Part shown: positions 10,801-22,200 of the stretch, in pieces
Numbering within the stretch: position 1 is the first letter of the stretch
How the letters are laid out: every line of letters starts with the position of its first letter
From: Malus domestica
Taxonomy: Eukaryota; Streptophyta; Magnoliopsida; Rosales; Rosaceae
Direction of reading: 5' to 3'
DNA: 64,000 nucleotides
Assembly (NCBI RefSeq): GCF_042453785.1
Contig: NC_091662.1
Span: 2,113,001 to 2,177,000, forward strand
Made by a program: the position numbers and the translations under genes
The notes under the pieces: generated by a model
Databases searched by the model: none
What the model was told of the DNA's origin: nothing
The model's input: the letters and a program-made list of their open reading frames with translations, nothing else

Positions 10801-13800
10801 TCGAAGAGGCATCGTTCTCCGAATCTCGAGAGCCAGATACCACAGACCACTTTTTCAAAGTGCTCTGACAGAGTTAAAACATGTGAAACTGGCAGCTCCC
10901 ACTACCGTGCTATGACCAAGCAGGGTAAAGGAATAGCATTACTACTTGTTGTTAGGGAGACTCCTATATATGTCGACCTTCATCCCCAACGGACAGGCAG
11001 ACCTGCAAAAATGCTCAACCCTTCATCATATCTGAGAGGGCACTCCCAACAAAGCCTTTCGAAATATTCAGCTTTCTTTCCCCCCGATAATACCTCTGCA
11101 AACAAGCTATACTAGAGCAAGAATATCTCATATCATCAGGGTTAAAAGCAAGAGTATCCCATATCATGCTTTTTCCCTGTTTTTTCTTTTGGCCTTGTTT
11201 TTACCTGCAAGACAAGGAGAAAGAGAGCAATCAGTCAGCACTTGGAATCAAGCTTCCAGCCAGGAACTGACTGCCTGGAACCCCTTACCTGATTACTTAC
11301 CTGGCATTGCTCTCGAGTACTCATCTTCAACATCTTATGTTTCCAGGGAAGATTCCGCATCTGCTTGAGGAACAGATAGGGCAAGTGCGAAGGATACAAG
11401 GAAGCATGTGGAGACAAGCGTAACAGCACACGTGCCGATACATCCATTACTCTGTCAAAAGCAAAAGTATCCCATATCAGCAGGGTGGAACGTACTCTAG
11501 ATTTGATGGACTTGTTTTGACCCTCAAATTCTTCAGTCGGCCTTATACTCTGGAGGAAACCAGAAAACCCTCCAGCTCAGTTCAAGAATAAGCCTGTGGA
11601 AAGTTACTTCTTCAAAAGCAAAAGTATCTCATATCATCTCTTCTCATTTTTCTTCTCTTTATCCTTCATGCTGCTGCAAGATGGGGAGAAGGTGAACAAT
11701 CAGTCGGAGCTCTGATTGCTTACCTTGTCTGTCACCTCTTTCAGCAGACCCCCTAGCTCGGCGACTTGGGGGACTCCTACTACATGGTTTGTATCGCGCT
11801 TGACCAAGCCTGAAACTACAAGTAAGCTTCAAGTGAAATTGATACATTACCTTGTGCATCTCCACCAGTTAAAGATACCACCCCTGGATGGAGGAAGAGT
11901 ACTTCCAGAGAAGATGCCACATCTACCTATGAGACAGATAAGGCAAGTCAAGACGACACCACACTCCGATACTTAGAAGTTTCGTGATTACGAGATCATT
12001 CTCCCACAATATTTCCTAATGTCATTTGTACTAAATCATTCACTCGTACTCACTAAAGGAGAGCTTGAACCTATGTACTTGTGTAAACCCTTCACAATTA
12101 ATGAGAACTCTTCTATTCCGTGGACGTAGCCAATCTGGGTGAACCACGTACATCTTGTGTTTGCTTTCCTATCTCTATCCATTTATATACTTATCCACAC
12201 TAATGACCGGAGCAATCTAGCGAAGATCACAAAAAGCGACCGTTTTCGTTACCTAGGATCTATCTTGCAAGAGAACGGAGAATTAGATGGAGATCTCAAC
12301 CATAGAATACGAGCTGGATGGAAAGAGTGCATCCGGCGTGTTGTGTGACCGTCGTAGGCCACTGAAGCTCAAGGGAAAATTTTATAGGACGGCAATAAGG
12401 CCAGCGATGGTGTATGGCAGAGAATGTTGGGTGGTGAAGCATCAACACGTACACAAAATGGGTGTAGCGGAGATGAGGATGCTTCGTGGGATGTGTGGGC
12501 ACACGAGAAAGGATAAGATTGGGAATGAGGATATCCGAGGTAAAGTAGGAGTAGCCGAAATTGTAGGAAAGATGAGAGAAAATCGGCTCTGGTGATTTGG
12601 ACATGTGCAAAGAAGGCCGACTGACGCTCCGGTTCGAAGATGTGACTACGGGACAGAGGTTCAGGGCCGAAGGGGTAGAGGAAGACCTAGGAAAACTTTG
12701 GAAGTGACTCTAAGAAAAGACTTAGAGTACTTGGATCTAACGGAGGACATGACACAAAACCGAGCGCAATGGCGTTCTAGGATTCATATAGCCGACCCCA
12801 CTTAGTGGGAAAAGGCTTTGTTGTTGTTGTTGTTGTTGTTAGTCCTTATAATGAAATAATATTGCCATCTTCATTGTCCTGTAGGCATCTTTGGCCAGTG
12901 ATTATACAGCATCAATCAACCGTGTGATGTGGAGCCCTGATGGGACACTTTTTGGTACGTGTCTGTGTCCTGGATTTTCTGAAGTAGACTTATGCTAGTT
13001 CAAATATTGTCAAGAATTAAGAAATGAATCTTAAACTGGTTATGATGACTCAAAATTCTACTGCAGGTGTTGCATACTCTAAGCACATTGTACACATATA
13101 TTCCTACCATGGTGTTGATGAGTTACGAAATCACCTGGAGGTTTATTCCATCAACCTATCCCTTCGAAGATAGTCTTCTGTCGTTTGCTCTTGTTATTTT
13201 ATTTTGTTTATATTTTGTCTCCTTATGTTTTCCTATTCTTGTTGGACATCTTATTTTCCTTTATGGGGGTAACATTGACTTACGCATTGCTGTTCTTGTC
13301 TTGTTTTCAGATCGATGCCCATGTTGGCAGCGTTAATGATCTTGCTTTCTCATATCCAAACAAACAGCTGTGTGTTGTCACTTGCGGGGATGATAGACTC
13401 ATTAAGGTTTGATCTATGACTTGACTAATTCTATTTTGATTTTGCAGGTTCAAGTTTGTAGTTAGATATGATAGTTCAATATTCTGCAGGTGTGGGATGC
13501 AACCACTGGGAATAAGCAGTATACTTTTGAGGGCCATGAAGCACCTGTATATTCAGTGTGTCCACATCACAAAGAAAATATCCAGGTACTTTCTATTTAT
13601 GTTATAGTGTTGATAACATGGAATGTAAAAACGGTATTCTTTTACCAAAAAAAAAAAAAAAAAACTAAAAGTTTCTGTTTTTTTGTAATGTACAAATTAA
13701 ATGGAGAATCTGAATCAGTTAATACTTAACCGTATGTATTTCAATCAAAGATATTAGGACACACTTTCACTAAATGGGGAATAGGAAACTAACTCATAAA

Positions 13801-15727
13801 GTAAGTAGGAAATTTTTTTGAAGGGCTCACAAAATTTGTTTTAGACTTAGTCATTAGCAACTTGATTTGATGTCTCATAGACTGCATGATTATATTGTAG
13901 TTTGTGTTAAAGTTCTTAATTCCCTACTGTTTCTTTTTCCAGTTCATTTTCTCGACGGCTACTGATGGGAAAATAAAGGCATGGTTGTATGATAATGTGG
14001 GCTCAAGAGTTGACTATGATGCACCAGGCCATTCATCTACCACTATGGCATACAGTGCAGATGGAGCAAGGTTACTTTCTGCACCCTTTACAAAGACATT
14101 GTTCTATTAGTGATGTGATATTAAGTATTTATCTGTTATATTATGATGGGTCTTTGTATCTTCTCTGAACACATAGGTTGTTCTCGTGTGGGACTAATAA
14201 AGAAGGGGATTCATACTTGGTGGAGTGGAATGAAAGTGAAGGAGCTGTAAAGCGGACCTATCATGGTCTTGCAAAGCGTACTGTTGGGGTTGTGCAGTTT
14301 GATACCACTAAAAACCGGTTCTTGGCTGCTGGCGATGAGTTCACTGTCAAATTTTGGGACATGGACAATGTTAACCTTTTGACGAGTACTGATGCAGATG
14401 GTGGATTGCCGGTAGGCATCACAACTTATTTTTCTGAATAAAACCATTCCTTCCAGATTACTCACCATGATCTTAAAAACCTGCAGGCTTCTCCCACAAT
14501 CAGATTTAACAAGGAAGGAATATTGTTAGCTGCCTCAACGAACGATGGTATTAAAATTCTGGCAAATACAGATGGACTTAGGTTGCTAAGAACTGTGGAA
14601 AGTCGCACATTTGATGCTTCAAGAGCTGCTTCTGCGGCTGCAGTGAAGGTAAAAGTTTCAACGTGGCATACCTTGTTATTATCATCAACTTAACTTATAT
14701 GCAGGCACCCTTGTTATTATCATCAACTTAACTTATATGCTTGTTTCAACTTGGCATACCTTGTTAAAATCTGTTAGCTAAATGCATCACTAATATGCAG
14801 GCACCCCCAGTAGGAACATTTGGGCCTTCCAGCACTCCTATTGGAACAAGCATTGGAGATCGAGCTGCTCCTGTGTCAGCCATGGTTGGACTGGTGAGTG
14901 TCATGATCTCTCTCATGGGTGACTAAAATTTTGGAAGCATGCTATATTAAACGATGTTATTATCATCAACTTAACTTATGTTTAATATTCAGTCTGATCA
15001 AAATGTATGTTATTATGCATAGGAAATGTGTTTGAAACTAGAAGTTCAATTTTCTTCTTCAATGGTAAAAAAAGGTGTTTTTATACGATTGTTTAACCTT
15101 CTCCTTCTCTTTCTTTGTCGATCTGTGTAGAACAATGACAATAGAAGTTTGGTCGACATTAAACCTAGAATTGCTGATGAGTCAGTAGAGAAAGCCAGGA
15201 TTTGGAAACTGACTGAAATCAGCGAACTATCACAATGCCGCTCTCTGAGGCTCCCTGATACTTTAACAGCAATGAGGGTATTAATTCTCTTCTGTCCTAA
15301 ATTGTTAAGAATTGTAGCTTTTATGGCATTATATTTTGTAGTCATTATATATTTCCTATGCCTTCGCTATTTAACAACTGTGCCTTGACTTTTATTGCGA
15401 CTTGTACTTAAAGCAAAATTAATCTGTTGAAATTATTTCTGATTTCCTTAAGAGATTTTAGTAAGATCACTGCATGGTGAATCTCTGTAATATATTCATT
15501 TGCTTTTTGTTTCTTTTAAAACGTTTTCATGAGAACTATGCATGTTTTTATCGTGAAGCTCTGACGGATTATTATTTCAGGTTTCTAGATTGATATATAC
15601 AAATTCAGGACTTGCAGTGTTGGCGTTATCATCTAATGCTGTACACAAGCTCTGGAAATGGCAAAGAAATGAACGAATACAAAAGGTATTAGATTTCCTA
15701 AAAGTTAAACTGATGGTTGCATTTATG

Positions 15728-15758
<31 letters not shown>

Positions 15759-17990
15759 ATCCTTAAGTTTTCCATTTACCAAAAAGTTGTTCTTGTAGGC
15801 CACAGCCAGTAGTCTACCGCAATTATGGCAACCTTCAAGTGGAATATTGATGACTAATGATATAAGTGATACAAACCCTGAGGATGCTGTTCCATGCTTT
15901 GCACTGTCAAAGAACGACTCTTATGTTATGTCAGCTTCAGGGGGGAAAATATCCCTTTTCAATATGATGACATTTAAGGTAGATGGTTTCCTCTAAACTT
16001 CTCTCTCGTATTGTACTGGTTGATTAAATATGCATGTCTATAAACCCTTTAATATAGCCGACCCTTAGTGGGAAAAGGCTTTGTTGTTGATGTTGTCTAT
16101 AAACCCTTTAATAGTGCTGTGCACAAGACAATCTCGCTTGAAATTGGTGATTCTGTTCCATCCTTCACAATGCTCATTCTACAATCTACTTTCCCACACT
16201 TACTGAAAACTAGAAAATTTATATCATAATATTCAATTTGCCCACCCTTATTTCCCAAATACCATTAAAACCTAATTATGGCAACATTTATGGTTTTATA
16301 TTGTTGTATTAATGTCTTGCTGTCTGAATTGCAGACAATGACAACATTTATGCCCCCACCCCCAGCTGCAACATATCTGGCATTTCATCCTCAAGACAAT
16401 AATATCATTGCCATAGGAATGGATGATTCTTCTATCCAGATTTACAATGTACGGGTTGACGAGGTGAGGTCTTTGTTCTCTGAACTTTAATTTTGCCAGT
16501 TTGTGATGATAGCTGGAATAGGGGATTGCTTACAATCTGGATGCTCCCCTTTCACAGGTTAAAACCAAGCTAAAAGGTCATCAGAAAAGAATAACAGGCC
16601 TTGCCTTCTCTCATACTCTTAATGTGCTTGTATCTTCGGGGGCTGATTCCCAGGTATGAATATTAGACAACATGCGAGTCTAGATGCACGCAATTTGCTA
16701 TGCTACTAGGCTTTAAGCATTCAACTGGGGACTATCAGAAGTAACTTATCACGAGTAGCCAAGCCAAAAGGATCAATGTAGTTTCCAGATGGTTTAACTT
16801 TCAACTTCATAGAAACCTGGTTCCCTGGAACCTGGTTAAATTTCACGTTTCATTTGAAATCATTTCATTTGTGTGACTAACTAGGAAATGCATTTCTGTA
16901 GTGCATCTCTTTAGAATTTTTTTCTCACTTAGTCCTTGCCTTGGGCCTTTACAAAATTCTTTCGGTATTTGACAATCTTTTTTGTTCAGCCAATAGTCTT
17001 TCTGTTCCTCTTCTTGATGTTGATACTGGGTTATTAAGTCATCAATGCTTTTGTTTCTCTTTGCCGCAGTTATGTGTTTGGAACACGGATGGATGGGAGA
17101 AGCAGGCTAGTAAATTTCTTCAGATGCCTAGTGGCCGGGCTGCTGCTCCCCTTTCTGATACCCGAGTTCAGTTTCACTCAGATCAGACACATTTGCTGGC
17201 AGTTCATGAAACACAGATAGCCATATATGAAGCACCAAAATTGGAATGCCTTAAGCAGGTGCCATTGCTTTTTGTGCTTAAATTTATTTTTGAGTATATT
17301 TTTATCCTGATTTATTATAAAGAATCAATTGCTGCATAGGCTTTAAAATTTAATCATTGCATATATATGCCACTGGCATAAATGCTTTGCTTGCATATGG
17401 TAAGAGCACTAGCAAGCTTTAAGATGAATTTTGCGGTGATTGTGATGTTCTGGTGTGTTTAATCGTTTGCTTTTACCTTGTTATTTGGGGTCTAATTAGT
17501 GCTGCTTACATGTTGAACTATGTTTCTCATACAGTGGGTTCCTCGAGAAGTTAGTGGTCCGATCACACATGCTGTATATTCCTGTGATAGCCAGTTAATT
17601 TATGTTAGCTTTGAAGATGGAAGTGTTGGGGTTCTCACTGCTCTTACACTTAGATTGAGATGCCGAATACTACCAACCGCTTATTTACCTCCAAATCCAA
17701 GGTACATTTTCCTGTCAATACAATACAAAGGTCCACATATGTATTTGCTTTTTCCTTTTGTAATTAACATATCTAACAACAAATTTAACAGCTTAAGGGT
17801 GTATCCTCTCGTTGTTGCGGCACATCCATCCGAACCCAACCAGTTTGCCTTAGGACTTTCAGACGGTGGAGTGCATGTACTTGAGCCATTAGAGTCAGAA
17901 GGAAAGTGGGGAACTAATCCCCCAATCGAAAATGGTGCTGGGCCTAGCGCGACATCTGGAGCAGCCGCTTCAGATCAACCCCAAAGGTGA
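1818..17990 (+). CDS. TPR4: TOPLESS-related transcriptional corepressor (TPR4-like), 25 exons
   Basis: Nuclear Groucho/Tup1-type corepressor recruited by EAR-motif proteins such as Aux/IAA, JAZ-NINJA and KIX8/9. Exons read: 1818-1897, 2043-2222, 2357-2470, 2577-2735, 2837-3014, 3101-3224, 3438-3550, 4030-4199, 4329-4438, 12884-12954, 13067-13140, 13311-13406, 13490-13585, 13943-14070, 14177-14411, 14487-14648, 14801-14893, 15131-15277, 15581-15685, 15799-15978, 16335-16463, 16559-16653, 17070-17258, 17535-17701, 17792-17990. The N-terminus [20 protein letters not shown] is the LisH part of the topless domain, followed by CTLH and CRA helices, a proline-rich linker ([27 protein letters not shown]) and two WD40 propellers. 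The end, AAASDQPQR, is family-typical. The linker fits TPR4 better than TPL or TPR2 from memory of the family. Intron 9 is 8.4 kb because of a LINE insertion; the reading frame is intact throughout. Confidence 0.93.
4608..7766 (+). CDS. RTE-clade LINE ORF: AP endonuclease and reverse transcriptase
   Basis: A 1,052-residue open frame without stops. An apurinic-type endonuclease comes first: LGTWNIGTL near residue 103, [15 protein letters not shown] and a [16 protein letters not shown]-terminal block. A reverse transcriptase follows with [41 protein letters not shown] and the catalytic FADD box (MLFADDIVL). A thumb/C-terminal region ends in [10 protein letters not shown] and IHIADPTQ. The enzymes would nick target DNA and copy element RNA at the nick. 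Length and order match plant RTE elements, which have a single ORF and no gag. All catalytic motifs look intact, so this copy could encode active protein. The 5' leader from 4,505 is rich in G and includes GGTCCCAAGCCCGGATAAAG. The true start could be upstream or at the internal Met in [11 protein letters not shown]. Confidence 0.9.
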   Translation: MKMNPEQNRAKARASPVSGALCGPSTVISEQGSLYLHRHPDAVLNEQGGHRNFFSNDSTQSCLGAYAPINFTRDTQKKYFDPIRRGRVKKLGQKGRVQESKMRLGTWNIGTLTGKSMEVVEVMVRRRINIMCLQETKWVGSKAKDLENSGFKLWYSGTNRTRNGVGIIVDKTLVQDVVDVKRVGDRIMAIKIVIGQELINVISAYAPQVGLDTSSKEKFWEDLGDLVQGIAQTEKLFIGGDLNGHVGRETGNYGGFHGGHGFGERNEDGEAILDFAMAYDLFLANTFFKKREEHVITYKSGSSKTQIDFLLMRKGDRITCKDCKVIPGESVANQHRLLVMDVHIKRVRQKNKTWKCPRTRWWNLKEEKQAIFKEKVITQCVWDREGEASQMWDSMASCIRKVAKEVLGESKGFAPHQKESWWWNEEVQTKVKAKKECCKALYKERTDENGERYRKAKQEAKKAVREAKVAVYDDMYKRLDTKEGELDIYKLARAREKKTRDLNQVRCIKDEDGKVLATENAVKDRWRGYFHNLFNEGHERNASLGELSNSEECRNYSFYRRIRKEEVVVALKKMKHRKAIGPDDIPIEVWKVLGETGITWLTDLFNRILKTKKMPNEWRTSTLVPIYKNKGDVQNCMNYRGIKLMSHTMKLWERVIEHRLRQETRVSDNQFGFMPGRSTMEAIYLLRRLMERYRDGKKDLHMVFIDLEKAYDRVPRDILWRILEKKGVRVAYIQAIKDMYEGAKTAVRTHEGQTESFPITVGLHQGSSLSPYLFALVMDELTGHIQDDIPWCMLFADDIVLIDETQEGVNAKLNLWREVLESKGLRLSRSKTEYMECKFSANGGQNELGVRIGDQEIPKSDRFRYLGSILQKNGELDGDLNHRIQAGWMKWKSASGVLCDRRMPLKLKGKFYRTAIRPAMLYGTECWAVKHQHVHKMGVAEMRMLRWMCGHTRKDKIRNEDIRGKVGVAEIEGKMRENRLRWFGHVQRRPTDAPIRRCDYGTEVQGRRGRGRPRKTLEETLRKDLEYLDLTKDMTQDRAQWRSKIHIADPTQ
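8027..8707 (-). CDS. Repeat-borne hypothetical protein with coiled coil
   Basis: A 226-residue reverse-strand frame that I cannot assign to a function. Residues about 1-30 include [17 protein letters not shown]. The middle (about residues 90-165) has heptad-like leucine spacing ([20 protein letters not shown]) predicting a coiled coil. The C-terminal 60 residues are proline/serine-rich and contain an imperfect internal repeat ([13 protein letters not shown], then [13 protein letters not shown]). It lies wholly inside the LINE passenger, so it is probably part of a repeat family rather than a host gene. The length and lack of stops suggest it was coding until recently or still is. No promoter or splice structure could be assigned. 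Confidence 0.4.
   Translation of the reverse strand: MKMSGPSDRRFDLNLVEEAAPPSPDNIWRPSFVSPTGPLTVGDSVMKNDMTAAVVARNLLTPKDNRLLSKRSDELAVKDSLALSVQCAGSVSNMAQRLFARTRQVESLAAEVMSLKQEIRGLKHENKQLHRLAHDYATNMKRKLDQMKETDGQVLLDHQRFVGLFQRHLLPSSSGAVPRNEAPNDQPLMPPPSRVLSSTEAPNDPPPVPSLSGALPTAETSPKQPL
8840..10830. repeat. Tandem and higher-order repeats with AAATCGAAGAGGC core
   Basis: Short units of roughly 65-75 bp carrying AAATCGAAGAGGC and CTCAAAAGCTGGGCTGCT recur from 8,840 to 9,075 and again at about 9,915-9,990. A second type with CCGAATCTCGAGAGCCAGAC and CCAACATGA recurs from 9,535 to 10,830. Both sit in a larger duplicated block with a period of about 914 bp. Confidence 0.7.
12232..12839 (+). pseudogene. 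5'-truncated second RTE LINE fragment
   Basis: Begins at AAAGCGACCGTTTTCG, matching the upstream LINE at about 7,183, and covers the last 190 codons and the 3' end. An 8-nt deletion near 12,321 shifts the frame and a TGA at 12,594 interrupts it. The end reads GCCGACCCCACTTAGTGGGAAAAGGC followed by seven TTG-like units. This tail would have been the priming site for integration of the composite element. Confidence 0.85.
14672..14740 (+). repeat. 31-bp duplication in TPR4 intron 16
   Basis: The sequence CTTGTTATTATCATCAACTT plus 11 further bases occurs at 14,672-14,702 and 14,710-14,740; a shorter variant lies at about 14,957-14,980 in the next intron. Between the two copies, ATATGCAGGCACCC (14,697-14,710) copies the true acceptor of exon 17 (ATATGCAG|GCACCC at 14,793-14,806). 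Confidence 0.8.
16035..16113 (+). mobile_element. Extremely truncated RTE insertion (39 bp) with 20-bp target duplication
   Basis: TGTCTATAAACCCTTTAATA is present at 16,035-16,054 and 16,094-16,113. The 39 bp between them (16,055-16,093) are only the RTE 3' terminus: TAGCCGACCCTTAGTGGGAA followed by AAGGCTTTGTTG and a short tail. It lies in intron 20 of the TPR4-like gene, same orientation as the big LINE. Confidence 0.85.
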
Positions 17991-18463
17991 CAATCCCGTG
18001 TGCATGGCTTCCACCGAGGACCTTAGGTGCATTTCTCTCTTCCGTGATGGTCCAGTTCCTGATGTCACCATATTATATTTTTGAGGGAAAACTCTGGATT
18101 TAGGTACTATAGTTTTAGGATACTTCGATTAACCCAGTAGAATTCGTTATAGTGGCCTTTGAAGGTGAGGCAATTCCCCTCATTTAGTTTGAAGTCTCGA
18201 AGAAATGCTGCGCCGGGCGAAAGGTCGAGATCGGACGACGAGGGGGTTCAGCAAAAGATGGTAGTTGGTTTGGTTGGAGGGCCAGACTATATTATCCTTT
18301 TCTTTTCTCTGTAAGTTGCTGAGAATCTTAGAAATTAATTTAATTGTGAACCAGATATGATTTAGTCATTTTATTTTCTGTACTCTTATTTATTTTTCTG
18401 GTGATAAATAAGAAAGCGGCTTTGTTGTTGTTTATTTCCCATTGTGTAGCAGTGTACTATATT
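17991..18463 (+). other. 3' untranslated region of the TPR4-like gene and spacer
   Basis: Sequence after the TGA at 17,988-17,990. There is no convincing reading frame. AT-rich stretches around 18,330-18,410 could serve as polyadenylation region. Nothing else recognised. Confidence 0.4.
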
Positions 18464-18660
18464 GGAAAGGGATCCTCTCCTGATCCTTTCCTTCTAAGCC
18501 ATCAAGTCCGGGGATTCTGGTTGTTAAAATTTGATCAAACGGTTAAAGTTATTATAACTTTTAAAGTGAGCCTCTGTTTGTAACCGTTGGATCAAATTTT
18601 AATGATTCGGATTTTCAAACTTGGTGGATTAGGATGAAGGGATCCGGAGAGGATCCTTTC
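18464..18660. mobile_element. Fold-back MITE with GGATCC-rich terminal repeats
   Basis: The left end GGAAAGGGATCCTCTCCTGA and the right end GGGATCCGGAGAGGATCCTT are inverted copies of each other, and the interior is also largely self-complementary (AAATTTGATCAAACGGTTA against TAACCGTTGGATCAAATTT). The roughly 197-bp unit would form one hairpin. A clear target duplication was not found. Confidence 0.65.
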
Positions 18661-18689
18661 TTACTACATTGACCCGTTTGTGACAGGTC

Positions 18690-19090
18690 TCTTTCAGAAC
18701 TTTTGCTCATAAGCACTTTATTACAAGCGGTTTTACTATAAAGTATAAAGACGCTGAAATCACCTGGAATTACTCTTTCTTAAAGAAGCTTCAGGCAAAT
18801 GCTTCTTCAGAAAGTGCTTTTATTAGCCAAAAACATGTTTCTTATATTAAAGTATTTTTAAAGTGATTAAAAATGTTTTTGATGAAAATACTTTTAAACC
18901 AATCGTTGGTAAAAATCCAATTGGATTCTAGAAGCATTTTTAAGCGTTTCTTGTAAGAAGAACATATCTGGTGGTTTTTGCAAAAAGAACAGATACTTCT
19001 TCCAAAAAGCATTTAAATTGGTTTTGCAACTCAAAATCAATTCACCAAAAACGTGTTCAGTCCCTTTAAAAGAACTGCTAAGTTCAGAAC
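18690..19090. repeat. Probable AT-rich MITE between TPR4 and BRIZ1
   Basis: A non-coding stretch with repeated AGTGCTTTT/AAAAGCATTT motifs in both orientations, like short non-autonomous DNA elements common in Rosaceae. The region 47,310-47,640 has a similar composition. Borders are approximate. Confidence 0.35.
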
Positions 19091-19245
19091 GAGTCCTTAA
19101 TTATTGTTAGTTCTCCAAATATGCACTCCATGACAATTCACAGTTTACAATTAGAACAAAATTAGTTAACAAAAATTTCAGCTGAAATCGCTACATGATT
19201 CAACATGCATTCAACTACTATACACGACTTGTCGATCGCTATCTT

Positions 19246-22200
19246 CTAGTTCCGTCTCCGGCCAGATTTGGTCTGTCTTCTGGAGTTGGCAGGAGAAGAT
19301 TGCTTTGAAGGTACAGGCAATACTGTTCCGCCTTTTATGCTGTCCGAGCCCTTCATGTCATCAAGTGTTTTTTGGGCACGAATATAGACCGTAAGATCTC
19401 TAATCTGCGGTAACCATCGTTTAAACTTGTTAAGAACTTGTTAAGAACCCGGCACTACTTCTGAACACTTGAAAACTAGCACAAACTTGGAATTGCAGTA
19501 CCTGTTCTTCCAAATCGACTATCTTTTCCTCTCTTAACCTCAGCGATGCAGCTTCCCTAAAAGAACACGGAGTTTCAAATGGAAGATACCAAAACGGAAG
19601 AATTCACTGCCAGTTATAATCACAAACTAATATGTACCTCTCATCGATTTCCTTCAACTTTCTGCGCCAAGTTTCTTGGTCCTTGATGAGACTGCGGTTG
19701 ATCTAAGCAACAAACCCAAAAGCAAGCACAACAAAAATAAAAGACTGTCAGAAAAAAATGTGATTTCACTCGATAAAACAATACCTATGCCGAAACCCAG
19801 ACCAAAAGTACCATTCAAGAGGACGACATTTACAAACTCACATCTGCAACGGCATTTCTTTCCTCAAGACATTTCTCCAGTTTCGCTTGTAAATCCTGCA
19901 TCTTGGAATTTACAGCCTTCTCCACCGCTTCTGAAATTGTACTTTTCTTTTTGCTTTTGGCCTCCATAAGTAGAGATTCATAATACTGAATTTAAAGAAA
20001 CAAAACAGAGGAAAAGATTAAAGAAAATGATTGGAAATAAAAAGGATTGTAACGAGATCAACAGCCATATTAGGTAGAGGGAAAAGTAAGAACACAAAGA
20101 AGGGGTTCAGTGGGGTTTCGCGACAGCCTTACTTGTCTTTGATTCTCAAGCTGACTGGCAACAAGTCGGTTATACTCATCTACAATCTGTTTTAGCACAA
20201 CATCTAAAGTCAGCTATGTGAATAAGAGAACGAAAAATTACAGATGGTGCTAGCTAGAGTACATACAGTGTCAACTTTGCTACTATAGAGGGCTCCACTA
20301 ATTCCAGAATCAGCACTACATTCACAACCGTCAAAAGCCTCTTCCAGTGACATACAATGAGAATCTGTAAAATTTATTATTTTTCCATCAACTTTTGATT
20401 GGTTCAGGCGGTGAACATAAGCATCACCAACATAATCCCAGATCTGCTGCCTGTCCAACTCAAGAGAATAGCAATGTTGCGTATCCTTCCAGTGCTTAAC
20501 AGCATGGCCTTCAGTATATCTGTTTCGAAGAAAAAAAAATCATCAATAACTTTCTGTGCATGATAAACTTAATCAAGACAACGTCATAGTTCATCAAGTA
20601 ATACATGAGCTATATTGCTTTCTTGCTTTGGAGACAGAAGTAACCAAAGAAGAAAGAACGATACATCAGTTTTACCTTCCACATCCTACAAAACCACATA
20701 TTATACAAATCCAGGGATTCACTGATATTCCACAGACAGAGCAAGCTGGTTTTTCATCCTGCTGCTGACATAGTCGGCAAACCTGGTGACACAGAATATC
20801 AAATCAGCAGCCATCCTTAACCATATCAAAGTTATGAAGAAGCCAATGGCAATTGAAACTGAAGTTCATAAACCCAAGACCATCACTGCTGCACAGAGGA
20901 AATTTGAAATAACTAAACACCTTTTTCTTTCTTTTAACGAAGACTGTTATCCATTTTTCTACCCAAAAGGAGGTTACAGTTGATTCTTCTTGTGTTATCC
21001 CTACCACAGTACAACAAGCTGGGACATGAACCAAGGGATTTCAAAAACTCTGAAAAGTATCCCAAAAAAAGGGCTACTTTGAGTGGGATGGTAACAAAGC
21101 TGACCCTGTAACCTCCCAACAAGACCTTTAGGTAACCACCAGGTGGTCAACAATCTGCAAAATCTTGAAGATCAACTACTAAAAGAATAGCAGCATATAC
21201 GAGGAACAACAAATATTACTACTGCAGTCACCAATGCTCTCAACCAAGATCTCTAACAAACTTAAACACGTAAAGGAAATTTTGGAACAAAGAACAACAA
21301 CTCACCTGACAAGACAAATAAGTCCATTTTGAAATGCAGGGACATTGAAACGAATGATCACAAAGTGTACTCGCTATTCCACTTGTGTCTGCATCCAATC
21401 TCTCTAACATTCAAACAAAAGTTAAACCAGGTTAGTATAAATATTGGGTATAACTGCTCTAACTTTTGGGGAAAAAAAAGAAAAAGAAAAAAGAAGCTCC
21501 CAGCACACCATAGAAAATGGCGACTCACCAAGGCAAACTGGGCAAGTGGGTAACTCAGTAAATTCATTCTCTGGAATGCCAGCTATTTCTTCTGATTCTG
21601 TGTAGTCCACAGATTGCAGAAACAGGATATGGCACAACTCAGCCTGCAAAATATCAAACCAAAGGAATGGGCAGACATAGATCACTGTGTATACGATAAT
21701 AAACCACGCACGAAGTTGAACAGACATAACGAAAGGCTCATTACCTCTCCAGGCGAATACTTCCTCCCATTAAAAGTGCTATAAAATTCACCAGCCGTGT
21801 CCCGATTCTTACATTCAATCAAAACACTGTACCTGTCTTCCATTCCATCGTTCCTAATCCAATGAAACAAACACTAACTCAGACTCTTTCGGTGACTAAT
21901 GAAACAAAAACACAACATAATGAAACGTAAATTTCAAGCAAACATTTCCTTTCAGTCCAAAGTATTGATCCTTTAGATTTTTAGCTCAAATTACAGCTCT
22001 TCATTTTCTTTTGCAATTTATTTAAATTTATTTAAATTATCAATGCAAGCTTGTGAATTAATTGAAGCAAAAACACTATCCACATTATTTTGGAAACAAA
22101 ACCCAAGTTCGCATTTTCCTCAATTTCTCTAGAAACCCAATTCAGGGTTTTGATCAAGCAACCAAACCCACAACCCCAAATCGAAAGATTCAAAATTTCC

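Larger units (their letters stand above)
7766..12231. repeat. Passenger repeat DNA inside the LINE (LTR-element-like, tandemly duplicated)
   Basis: This block replaces the tail of the upstream RTE copy and ends where a second RTE fragment starts. Its first bases are TGACTTGG and its last are GATCACA, but no 5-bp duplication flanks it. It holds a coiled-coil ORF on the reverse strand (8,027-8,707), an array of AAATCGAAGAGGC-containing units (8,840-10,830), and a large direct duplication: 9,061-9,530 is repeated at about 9,975-10,440, an offset of about 914 bp. A motif like AAAAGCAAAAGTATCCCATATCA recurs near 11,143, 11,460 and 11,620. The last 230 bp resemble the end of a long LTR or leader. 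I do not see gag, protease, integrase or reverse transcriptase in it; it may derive from a non-autonomous large retrotransposon derivative. Confidence 0.55.
4485..12859 (+). mobile_element. Composite RTE LINE with 4.5-kb passenger, flanked by a 20-bp target duplication
   Basis: The 20-bp sequence tagtccttataatgaaataa occurs at 4,485-4,504 and again at 12,840-12,859. Between the copies lie an RTE 5' end (from 4,505), a full RTE reading frame (4,608-7,766), about 4.46 kb of unrelated repeat DNA (about 7,766-12,231), and a second, 5'-truncated RTE 3' end (12,232-12,839) ending in the (TTG)n tail usual for plant RTE elements. The second RTE piece repeats about 7,183-7,760 at roughly 95% identity by eye. 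It carries an 8-nt deletion near 12,321 and a stop at 12,594. Because only the outermost ends carry a target duplication, the whole 8.3 kb appears to have integrated in one event. It lies inside intron 9 of the TPR4-like gene, same orientation. Confidence 0.8.
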
